From assembly GCA_943704415.1 (NCBI GenBank), contig CALSCO010000712.1:1-16579 (forward strand): a DNA stretch of 16,579 nucleotides, in the 5' to 3' direction. Source of the stretch: Parvularia atlantis (taxonomy: Eukaryota; Opisthokonta; Rotosphaerida). This document shows positions 1 to 10,624 of this stretch, piece after piece. The stretch's first letter is position 1. The number at the start of each line of letters is the position of its first letter. The position numbers and the translations under genes were made by a program. The notes beneath the pieces were generated by a model, which was not told the DNA's origin, searched no databases, and worked only from the letters and a program-made list of their open reading frames with translations.

Positions 1-141
1 GTCGATCGCCGTGAACGGCGTGACCTCTGCGCGGTGCGGGAGCGGGCGGGCGGGCGGGCGAGGACGGGCGAGGGCGGCGCGTGAGCCGGGACGGGCGCGC
101 ACAAGGCGGCACGGACCGCTGTCCTCGTCCTTCTTCGACAT
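1..141 (-). CDS. Probable 5' end of an unidentified divergent gene (partial)
   Basis: On the minus strand an ATG at 141-139 opens a hydrophilic start, MSKKDEDS. A donor after 117 and an acceptor CAG ending at 27 bracket a 90-nt intron (27-116) with a CTCAC branch-like motif. Splicing gives MSKKDEDSEVTPFTAID, which stays open to the window edge. The intron is longer than most here, and its donor GTCCGT departs from the usual GTGCG[T/C]. An alternative donor GTGCGC further in would give an Arg/Ser-rich reading instead. I do not recognise the protein from these 17 residues. The call rests only on intron grammar and an open frame, and transcription direction here is not certain. Confidence 0.35.
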   Translation of the reverse strand, partial: MSKKDEDSGPCRLVRARPGSRAALARPRPPARPLPHRAEVTPFTAID

Positions 142-413
142 TTCGAAAGTCGACTCGGGTCGGAGCCTGCCTGACTGCTGTGCGTGCTGGTATCGGGCGT
201 ACTGACGGCGCGGCGACCGGGTGCGCACGGGCGGGCCGTGCAGGCCACGCACGCGCCGTCGCCATCGGGCATCACGTGTGGCTGCGCGGCCGTTTGCTCT
301 AGCGCGACGGCTCGGCGCGTGGGCTTCACCATTCCACTTTACCTGCCGTGCGCGCACCCGCATGCAGTGTGGCTGACGCTCGTTCACAGCCCCGGCTCTT
401 ACGGTCAACTCGA
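142..413. promoter_or_regulatory. Region between divergent starts, with possible leader introns
   Basis: This 272-bp stretch separates the minus-strand ATG at 141 from the CRIPT ATG at 414. On the plus strand, 180-243 reads like a complete intron of this genome: donor GTGCGTG, branch motif TACTGAC, end GTGCAG. A second candidate is 348-389 (donor GTGCGCG, branch GGCTGACG, end CACAG). Both would be 5' leader introns of CRIPT if transcribed. A palindromic CACGTG E-box lies at 273-278, but at this base composition several are expected in the window by chance. No TATA box is evident. Confidence 0.3.
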
Positions 414-1017
414 ATGGTCTGCGACGCGTGTGCGTTGCGCCTGTCCCCGGCGCGGGCGTGCTGACGCGGCGCGAGCCGTGCAGGCCAGAGCAAGCTCGGC
501 AAGGTCATCGTGCCGGACAAGTGGAAGGACGGCGCGCGCAACGTGACCGGTGCTTGTCCCGACCGTTTGCCGCGGGCGCGCGCGGCTGACGAGGCGGACG
601 CGGCCGGCAGAGGGCGGGGGGCGCAAGGTGGGCGAGAACAAGCTGCTAAGCAAGAGCGCACGCAGCTCGTGCGTCGGCGCGTGACGGAGCGCCGTTGCGT
701 GTGCGGCTGACGGCGGGCGCGGCCAGCTTCGAGCCGTACACGGTCAAGTGCAACCTGTGCAAGGCCAAGGTGCACCAAGCGGGGTCGCACTACTGCCAGG
801 CGTGCGCGTACAAGCAGGGTGCGTTGGACTTGCGAGCGTGCGTGCGCGCGGTGGGCTGACGGCGTCCGTTCTGTGCAGGCATCTGCTCAATGTGCGGCAA
901 AAAGGCGCGCCGCACTCGCATCGCATACCGCTCGTTTTGTCAAGCGACTGACTTGTGCGCCCGCGCGCGCCCCGCCAGATCCTCGACACGACGGGCTACA
1001 AGCAATCTAGCAAGTGA
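414..1017 (+). CDS. CRIPT: CRIPT (cysteine-rich PDZ-binding protein) homologue
   Basis: Six exons, 414-429, 484-549, 611-668, 727-818, 879-904 and 979-1017, join to a 98-residue protein; human CRIPT is about the same length. The family core is intact: MVCDAC, KLGKVIVPDKWKDGARN, GGRKVGENK, VHQAGSHYCQACAYK and ICSMCGKK. Four CXXC pairs (C3/C6, C55/C58, C70/C73, C80/C83) should bind zinc. Known CRIPT binds PDZ3 of PSD-95 in animals and has also been found as a component of the human minor (U12) spliceosome. The C-terminus here is YKQSSK rather than the human QTSV, so the PDZ-ligand tail is missing and a splicing-related ancestral role is the more likely one. The last intron (905-978) must start GC rather than GT to restore CGKK-ILDT. 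The start is fixed by the MVC motif. Confidence 0.95.
905..978 (+). other. GC-AG intron in CRIPT
   Basis: Exon 5 ends ...GGCAAAAAG and the intron opens GCGCGC; it closes CGCCAG after a GACTGAC branch-like motif. Joining AAG to ATCCTCGAC restores the family sequence MCGKK-ILDT exactly. No GT lies near the required junction, so a GC donor is the only donor that preserves the conserved protein. Confidence 0.8.
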
Positions 1018-1656
1018 CAAGTGACGTGTGCGCACCTGCCGTGCCTGTCAATTGAACACTAGCAGCCCTATCTGCACATCGATCGCTGATGAATTGCACA
1101 TCCCCTAGAGCGCGCCTCTTCACCTGCCGCCGCTCTCTTTCCCGCCGCGCTGCCTGTCGCGCTGCCCGCACCCCACGCCGTCGTGCGCTGGTCCGCGCCG
1201 CCCTACTCGCGGGCCCGCCGCGGCGCCCACGTCGCCGGCATGGGCACAGAACCTTCGAACGGTGTTCGCTGACCTTTTTTTTTGTGGCGTGGACCGGCAA
1301 CGCGCCGCGGTGCCGTGCGCCGGCGGGCCCGTCTGTGCGTGCGCGCGCGCCTCCTCACGGCGCGCGCGTGCCGGCCGCGCACGGGAGGGGAACAAGCGCG
1401 CGCGGGAGCCAGGGCGTCCCGTTGGCTGTTTTCGGCGCAACCCGCCCTGTCCTTGCCTCCGACCGCCCCTCCCACGCCTCGTCCTCCCTCCTCTGGCGCT
1501 GTCTACGCGCCGGCCTGCGCGCCCGCCGCTGCAGCCCCCTTGTGCGCGCCTCAAATCCGCGCTCGGTGCCGCTCCGCCGGCCGCCTCCCTTTTTCGGGGA
1601 CGGCAAGCGCGCGCTTTGGTCAACTCACACGGCCCGTCCCACAGAGCGAGGGAGGG
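1018..1656. other. Intergenic and 5' leader region
   Basis: These 639 bp lie between the CRIPT stop and the start of the bHLH-YAP-like gene. They contain a 9-T run (1275-1283), many CG-rich alternating purine-pyrimidine stretches, and a short upstream ORF of 10 codons (1240-1272). Long open frames cross the region on both strands, but they have no recognisable domain and reflect the scarcity of AT-rich stop codons. It presumably holds the CRIPT 3' UTR and the promoter and leader of the next gene. I see no conserved RNA or coding feature. Confidence 0.4.
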
Positions 1657-3273
1657 ATGGACGCGCAGTCGGCGCACGAGCTCGTGATGCAACAGCGCCG
1701 CCAGCGGCAGCTCGAGGCCGAGCTCGCGGCAGGTGCGCCGCGCGGCGCTTGCCCTCTCCGCCGCGGTCAACCGACGCACGTGGCGCAACCTGCAGGGGCC
1801 AACAACACGGCACGGTGGGTGCGCCGCAACAGCAGCAAGCTGCGCGAGATCTTCGCGGGCAGTGCGACCGAGGCCGACGTGGTGAGCGCGGCCAGCGAGG
1901 CGATGGAGAGCCCGAGCGTGTCGACGGGCTCGTCCAACGACGCGCCGGACGCGAGCCACCTCGAGCTGTTTGCCGATCTCGAGCAGCACGCGCCGCTGCA
2001 CGGCCTGCAGATGCAGGACGGCGAGCAGTACAACTTTGCCGAAGAGGACGAGAACGAGTTTGACGGGCCGGAGGAGGGCGAATTCTCGGCTGAATTCTCG
2101 GCCGAGCTGCTGGCCGACAAGGTGCGGCGGCGCACGTGCGCGCAAAAAAAAAAACAACCCTCGCTCACTATCCCGCGTGCCGCGCCGCGCAGATGCCCGA
2201 GTTCAAGTTCTCGCCGGGGCTACCGGAGCATGCGGGCATGCTGAATGCCCAGGTATGCGCCTGTGGGGGGATTTTTTTTGGGGGGCTGTCGTGCCCCTGC
2301 TGACTTTACGCGCGCGCACAGATTAAGTCGGAGGACGCACCACAGGTGGACGAGCTGCTGGAGCAGCGCCGCCAGTTCCACCTCGCCTGCGAGCAGACGC
2401 GCCGCCGCAACATCAAGGACGGCCTGGAGGAGCTCAAGAGCTGCATCCCGTCGTGTGGGAACCAGAAGATGACCAAGGCGGCCGTGCTCAGCAAAGTGCG
2501 CCGTTAGCCTCGTATCCCCCCTCTCGTATGGCTGATGCCGTGTGCGTCCAGGCCGTGACGTACATCCAGCACATCAAGCGCCAGAAGGACATGATGGCGC
2601 ACGAGCTCGCGCAGCTGCGCCGGCAGGTGCAGCAGATGACCACCAACTGCTCGTGCGGCGCGGCCGCGGTCATGGCCAACCCGCCTGGCCAGGCCGGCGC
2701 GGCGCCAGACCCCGCCACCCTCGCGCGGCAGCAGGCGTACCTCCAAGAGTATATGCGCATCCAGCCGCGCCAGGGGCAGCAGCGCCAGGGGCAGCCGCAG
2801 CAGCACCAGCGCACGTCGCCGCGCATGGCCGTCGCCGTCGCCGCCGCCACCGCCACCGCTGCCGCCGCGTCGAGTGTGCCGTCGACCCCGGCCGGCTCGG
2901 TGCCCATGACGCCCGCGCCTTACGGCGTCCAGCCGGGGTTCGGCAAGATGCCCGTCGCACCGCGGCCGATCGCCATCGCCCCCTCGGCCGTGTCGCCCCA
3001 GCCGGCCGTCCTACCCAGGTTTTTCAACGGGGCAGGCATGCCCCCATCGTTCTTCGCTCCCATGACGACCTCGCCGCGCATGGCCATGTCGCCCTATGGC
3101 GGCTTCACCCCGGCGGGCCATGCCGCGTTGGACGTGCCCACGCTCAGCGTGCCAATTCAGCCGCGCCGCAAGCTCAGCGCCCCGGCCATCGCACCCGCGT
3201 CCGCCGACAGCCACGCCGCCGACGGCCAGGCCATGGACATGACCTCAGGCTCGGCCGGCGCGCCGCAACAGCA

Positions 3274-3309
<36 letters not shown>

Positions 3310-4064
3310 CGCCGCGGCCGACCCGCGTGGCGCCAACAGCGGCATGTCGTCGCCCGCGCCGCTGTTGACCGGCAGCGGCTCGACGTCGCCGAGCGAACAC
3401 CCGAGCGCGCTGCCGCCCAACTGGGAGCGCGTGATCCTGCAGGACTCGCGCGTGCTGTACGTGCACAAGCCGACACAGGTGCGTGTGCTGTCTGTGACGC
3501 ACGACGGCGCTCACCCCCTGTTTGCGCGCAGATGTCGTCTTGGTCGTTCCCGCGCGCGACCGACGCTGGTGCCCCCGCTGCCCCCTTCATGGCCGCACAA
3601 AACCAGCACCAACAGCACAAGCAGCACAAACAGCACTCAGGCAGCACCGCGCCGCTGCCGCCGGGCTGGGAGGCTGCGCAGACGAGGGAAGGCCTGACGT
3701 TCTTCATCGACCACAACACGAAGACGACGACCTGTGCGCGCTCCGTCGCCGCCGTGACGTGCTCGCGCTGACGCGGCCCCGCCGGCGCGCGCAGGGATCG
3801 ACCCGCGGCCCGACTCGTCCGTGTGGACCGCCGGCAACGTGCCGCAGCTCGCGGGGGTCAACAGCAGCCTGTTGAAAGACCCCTTCGTCGGGTGCGTGCG
3901 GGGTGGGCTGACGCGCGACGTGCCGCTGACCCGCGCCTGGCGTGCGCAGCGATGTGCCCATGGGTGACGAGGGGTACACGTCTCGGGACGCGTCGCTGCG
4001 CATAAGCGACGCGTCCTTTCTAGAGGCCATCCCCTCGTACAACAACCTCTTCACGAGTTTCTGA
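1657..4064 (+). CDS. bHLH-zipper (MLX/Mondo-type) protein fused to a Yorkie/YAP-like co-activator half
   Basis: Eight exons (1657-1732, 1796-2121, 2193-2252, 2322-2495, 2552-3478, 3532-3733, 3795-3891, 3950-4064) give 658 residues with all phases closing. Residues 170-241 are a bHLH-zipper: basic region with H174, E178 and R182 (the CACGTG-reading trio), helix 1 NIKDGLEELKSCIPS, helix 2 KMTKAAVLSKAVTYIQHIK, then a heptad-like MMAHELAQLRRQVQQM; it resembles MLX/MondoA most. After a low-complexity linker come MPPSFFAP (375-382, like the YAP TEAD-binding segment), a 14-3-3 mode-1 site RKLSAP (418-423), 14 glutamines (451-464), WW1 (499-529, W503/W525), a His/Gln linker, and WW2 (563-593, W567/W589, ending TTTWIDPR). 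The tail carries DPF, YTSRDAS and FLEAIP, in the order seen in YAP/TAZ. Exon 5 runs 309 codons without a stop from helix 2 into WW1, so one polypeptide is the simplest reading. YAP itself has no bHLH. Expected role: nuclear transcription regulator. Confidence 0.8.
3266..3307 (+). repeat. CAG/CAA tract coding 14 glutamines
   Basis: Fourteen glutamine codons, mostly CAG with two CAA interruptions, lie in exon 5 of the bHLH-YAP-like gene, just upstream of WW1. Such tracts are length-variable in populations and common in transcription activators. Confidence 0.95.
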
Positions 4065-4175
4065 GCGCGCTGCCGCCGCGGTCGCAGCTGCAATGAGCCC
4101 GCGGCCCCGCGCCCGGCCACCTGCTTGCCACCCTCTCTCCTTCTCTGCCGTTGCCGCCGCCCTATGCTACTCTTA
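4065..4175. other. Short convergent intergenic region
   Basis: Only 111 bp separate the stop of the plus-strand bHLH-YAP-like gene (4062-4064) from the stop of the minus-strand MAP kinase (4178-4176). The two 3' UTRs must share or overlap here. No clear polyadenylation motif or hairpin is visible. Confidence 0.5.
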
Positions 4176-6526
<2,351 letters not shown>

Positions 6527-6967
6527 GCACAGCCCGCAGGGACGGATCTCGCCTCTCGTCGCGAGCGCGTGCGCAGCTGTGCGCTAGTCAGTGCCGCAAA
6601 CACCGGCGCAGCGATATGGCGGCGTCAGCGGCGGAGCAGCGGCCACGCGTGCGCGCGCACAAAGGACGCGGCGGTGCGGCAGGCAGGCAGAGGCGACGAG
6701 GGAGAGGGGGGGGGGGGGGGGGGCAGCAAACGAGGCGTGGGCGGCAACGCCCCGTGCACCACAGCCCTTGCGCCGCGCCAGGCACACGCGCTGGCCGCTC
6801 GGCGCACCCGCACGCCGCGCCGCACGCCCACACGCCCACAGCCCACGCCCGGTCGCACAGGCGGCGTGCGAGCGGCCCCCAGGGGACGTGAGCCGGCCGC
6901 ACGTATACGCGACTTTAGACATTGAAGGACAGCCGCGGCGACTGAAAACCCGTTCGATCCGGGACGC
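6527..6967. promoter_or_regulatory. Divergent promoter region between MAP kinase and NHE, with an 18-G run
   Basis: 441 bp lie between the two start codons and must hold both promoters and leaders. The plus strand has an uninterrupted run of 18 guanines (6706-6723), preceded by purine-rich sequence, and otherwise CG-rich low-complexity DNA. No TATA box or convincing coding exon is visible. A run of this kind could form G-quadruplexes or could be a length-variable sequencing-prone tract. Confidence 0.5.
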
Positions 6968-9447
6968 ATGGAGAACGCGACGGCCGCGCTGCTCATGAGC
7001 GCGGGCAGCGAGGGGACAGCCGCGCCGACGACGGGCGTGCCGGTCGAGATCCTCGACAGCTTCGCGCTGCTGCTGCTGCTGACGCTGACGGCGATCACCA
7101 TCGCCTGCGCCTACATCCTTGAGTCGCACCACATCAAGTACGTCCACGAGACCTTCGTGGCGATGATGGTCGGCGGCGGCGTGGGCCTCATCGTGCACTT
7201 TGCGGGCAGCAGCCAGGTGCGCACGCGGTGGCCCGGAGCTGCGTGTGCGCGTGCGCGTGCGCGTGCGCCGCGGGGCCGACACACGTGCGCGCGCACCGCA
7301 CAGCTGTCGGACCTCGTCAAGTTCGACCCCGAGCTGTTCTTCTTCCTGCTCCTGCCGCCAATCATCTTCAACTGCGGCTACGACCTCAAGCGCGTGTGTT
7401 GCGTGGGGCTGCGGACGCGTGCGCGTTGCGCGCTCACGCCGCCCGCCCCGTGCGCGCGCCAGCGCAACTTCTTCAAGAACTTTGCAGCCATCGTGCTCAT
7501 CGCCTTTGTCGGCACGGCCATCTCCGCGTTTGTCTTTGGGTGCGTGCGCGGCCTGGGCAGCGCAGCGTGGCTGCTGATCGATGTCGTGCCCGCAGATTCC
7601 TCATGTACGGCGCGGTGAGCCTGCATGTCGAGGACACGCCGCTGGGCATCATGGACTGCCTCGTCTTTGGCTCGCTCATCTCGGCCACGGACACGGGTGC
7701 GGCCCGCTCGGCCGCTCGCACCGCGCGCGGTCATCTCACGCGCGCACGGGCGCGCACGCGCCAGTGGCTGTCATCGCCATCTTTGTCAACATGCGCGTCG
7801 AGCCGCAGCTGTTTGCGCTCGTGTTCGGCGAGAGCGTGCTCAACGACGCCGTCGCGATCGTCATCTACGAGTGCGACCGCGGGCTGCGTGCGCGTTGTAC
7901 TCGCGGGTGCTGACGGCCGCGGGCGTGCGCAGGACGATGCGCAGCTTCAAGCTGGTCGACGTGATCACCTTTGGCGACGTCATGGGCGCGTTTGGCAGCT
8001 TCGTGCTCATCTTCTCGGGCTCGACCATGATTGGCGTCTTCTTTGCCTGCACGAGTGCACTGGTGAGCGCCGGGTGGCGCGCGTGTGCAAGCGCCAATCC
8101 GCGCGCTCGCAGGTGTACAAGCACACCAACATGCGCGACTTCCCGCACCTCGAGTCGGGCATGTTTGTGATGTTTGCGTATGCGTCGTACCTGCTGGCGC
8201 AGGGCATCGGCGCCTCGGGTGCGCCGCGGTGCATGGCGTTGCGCGCGTGCGCTTACGCAAAGTGCGCGCGCAGGCATCGTGTCGATGCTGTTCTGCGGTA
8301 TTGTCATGGCACACTACACGTACGAGAACCTCTCGCTCAAGTCGCAGCAGACGACTAAGGTGCCGCGGGGCGCGCTGGCTGCCCACCCGAGGCTGACACC
8401 GTCGCCCGCACAGTACCTGTTCCAGACGATCTCGTTCATTTCGGACAACTTCATCTTCACCTACCTCGGCATCACGATCTTTGCCAACGAGGGCTCCGTA
8501 TACCGGCCATTCTTCATCTTTGCGAGCCTCGTGCGTGCACGCACGCTCGTTGGTGTTGCGGGCGCTCACCCGGCTCGCGCTACGCAGGTCGCCCTGCTCA
8601 CGTCGCGCGCCTCGTCGGTCTTCCCGCTGTCGCTCGTGCTCAACAAGGTCATCAACCGCAAGAAGCCGCACCTACACATCTCCCTGCCAAACCAGACCAT
8701 GCTCTGGTGGGCCGGTGCGGCGCGCGCTCCGATGGCTGCCTGCCTCGCGCCACGCTGATCCGTGCGCGCGTTCAGGCCTGCGCGGTGGCATGGCGTTCGC
8801 TCTGGCGATGAAGCTGGACGAGGGCGGTGAGGGCGGCGAGGTGGCGGCGATCATCGTCACGACGACGCTCATGCTCGTGATCATCACCATCTGCTGCTTC
8901 GGCGGCCTCACCGCATTCTTCCTCGAGCGGCTCAAGATCCCCGTGGGTGTGCGCGACGAGGACGAGACCGCGCAGCCGACAGCGCAGCCCGTGGTGTGTC
9001 GGTCAGCCCGTGCGCAACGCGTCGCCGCAGCTGAGTCCCGCCTCGCGTGCGCGCGCAGAACGAGCCGCCGAGCAAAATGCACTGGTTCCAGGGCATCGAC
9101 AAGCGCTATCTGCGGCCGATCTTCATGCGGCCCAAGGCCGAGTACTCGCGCTTCAACGAGCACGGCACGTTTGCCGTGCCGCAGACGGTCGTGCAGGCGA
9201 TCGAGCTGGACAACCACCAAGTGGTGCGTCGCGAGGCCGCCCGCGCCGCCGTGCTCACGCCTGCCCGCCCGGCGCAGGTCACGGTCATCCCCAGCGCCGA
9301 CGGCAACGGCACGGCTCTGCCGGTACCCGAGCGCGTCGGCGGGTACGCGACGCTGCAGGTGCGCCGCTGCGTCGCGGGGTGTGCCGTTGTGCGTGCTCAC
9401 GGCCGCGTGTGCAGAACGAGGACGACCTGGAGGACGATCAGCTCTGA
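6968..9447 (+). CDS. Sodium/proton exchanger, NHE6/7/9-like (CPA1 family)
   Basis: Fourteen exons (6968-7216, 7304-7393, 7463-7539, 7596-7696, 7765-7870, 7933-8062, 8113-8218, 8274-8359, 8414-8530, 8588-8714, 8776-8993, 9059-9223, 9278-9358, 9415-9447) give 561 residues with every phase closing. It is a polytopic membrane protein with about a dozen hydrophobic segments. Diagnostic motifs: [11 protein letters not shown] (95-105), SATD (168-171), FGESVLNDA with the ion-coupling N199-D200, and [11 protein letters not shown] (397-407). The tail after the last helix, [11 protein letters not shown] then [15 protein letters not shown], resembles the organellar NHE6/7/9 group more than plasma-membrane NHE1. 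Expected role: exchange of luminal protons for Na+/K+ in endosomes or Golgi. An oddity is T172, where animal NHEs have proline (ATDP). The exact donors at 8993 and 9223 could shift by three bases. Confidence 0.93.
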
Positions 9448-9563
9448 CCGGCGCGGGGCCGTCGGTCGTTGCTGCTGCAATAGGCTCGCACGCACGCGCG
9501 CGCTCATGTCTCCCATTGGGTCGGTCGTACAGCTCTGTCTTTTACACGGCGCCTCTGCGTGCG
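9448..9563. other. Short convergent intergenic region
   Basis: 116 bp separate the NHE stop (9445-9447) from the minus-strand Ras stop (9566-9564). It must hold both 3' ends. Nothing else is recognisable. Confidence 0.5.
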
Positions 9564-10390
9564 CTACATGATCGTGCACTTGCCACCGGCGGCGCTGCCC
9601 GTGGCCCGCAGCGCCCGGCCGAGCGCGCGCACGCCGAGGGGCGACTTGACCGGGTGCTGTGGCCCGGACGCCGGCTTGGCGCCCTCGCTCTCGGCGCGGC
9701 GGATGACCCGCACTAGCGTGTAGAACGCAGCGTCGACGTTGTGCCGCGACGCCGCGCTCGTCTCGATGAAGCCGCACGAGAGCCGGCGCGCGAGCGCCTG
9801 GCCCTCGTCGGTTGTGACCTGGCGCGCGGAGAGGTCGCATTTGTTGCCGACGAGGATGACGGGGTACCAGGGCGCGTCCTTCACGCGGAGCACTGCACGT
9901 GCCGCGTCAACACGCACGCACGCCGACACACGTGCCGCACGCGCACCGCGCTTGTACAGGTCCTCGATCTGCTCAAAGCTGCTGCGGTCGGCGACCGAGT
10001 ACACCAGCACAAAGCCCTCGCCTGTGCGCATGTACTGCTCACGCATCGCGCTGTACTCGTCCTGCGCGCGCGCGCGCCTGAGCGACGGGCGAGGGCAGGC
10101 GGCCGGCGGCGCGCGCGCACCTGGCCGGCCGTGTCCAAGATGTCGAGCAGGGCGACCTGCTTGTCGATGACGCACTGCTTGCGGTACGAGTCCTCGATCG
10201 TCGGGTCGTACTCGTCGACAAAGTGGCTCTGGATGAACTGCGCGCGCGCCCGTGTAGCGTGAGTGCCACGTGCACGTGCAGCGTCGTGAGCCGCGCGCCG
10301 CACCTGGATCGTCAGCGCTGACTTGCCCACCGCGCCCGCGCCCATCACGACGAGCTTGTGCTCGCGCCAGAACCGCGCTGGGGTGCTCAT
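9564..10390 (-). CDS. Ras-family small GTPase (classical Ras)
   Basis: Four exons on the minus strand (10304-10390, 10121-10237, 9947-10061, 9564-9892) give 215 residues. The G domain is offset by 7 from H-Ras. G1 is GAGAVGKS (17-24), the effector loop YDPTIEDSY (39-47) is intact with T42, G3 is DTAGQ with Q68 (H-Ras Q61), and G4 is NKCD. The G5 stretch is ETSAAS instead of ETSAK. The hypervariable tail is long and ends in the CAAX box CTIM, which predicts farnesylation of C212 and membrane anchoring. Effector-loop and switch sequences mark true Ras rather than Rap or Ral. Two substitutions stand out: alanine at the H-Ras G13 position (A20) and alanine at the K147 position of SAK. Known Ras controls MAPK and growth signalling; which pathway it feeds here is unknown. 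Confidence 0.95.
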
Positions 10391-10624
10391 GACGTTGGTT
10401 GCTGCTGTGCCGCGTGCTGTTCTGCTTCACCCGTCATCCCCTGCCTTCCTTATGAGGCCGCGCGCCCGCCGGCCAGCCCCGCGCCAGGGGCCGCACGAGT
10501 GCGTGGTGCGTCCCGCGAAGGTCGCAACCCACGTCATCAGGTTCCACATGCGCGGGTCCCGCTCGAGGGGCACGGCAATCCGTTACAGGCATTTTCCCTT
10601 GCAGCCGAGTGCGACCGCGACCCG
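10391..10624. promoter_or_regulatory. Divergent promoter region, Ras and NUF2
   Basis: 234 bp between the Ras ATG (minus) and the NUF2 ATG (plus) must serve both genes. No sharp promoter element is visible. Confidence 0.4.

Noticed and set aside
273-278. CACGTG E-box near CRIPT, and similar sites at 2133-2138 and around 1777
   Set aside because: Attractive because of the nearby bHLH gene, but at this GC content about five or six copies are expected by chance in the window.
1089-2157. Long open frames of 324-345 codons on both strands
   Set aside because: They have no recognisable domain, are dominated by Arg, Ala and Pro, and overlap exons 1-2 of the bHLH-YAP-like gene out of frame. Stop codons are rare by chance in such GC-rich DNA.
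2552-3478. Two separate genes (a bHLH gene and a YAP gene) instead of a fusion
   Set aside because: No in-frame stop, no intergenic gap and no convincing new start lie between the domains. Kept only as an alternative to be tested by transcripts.
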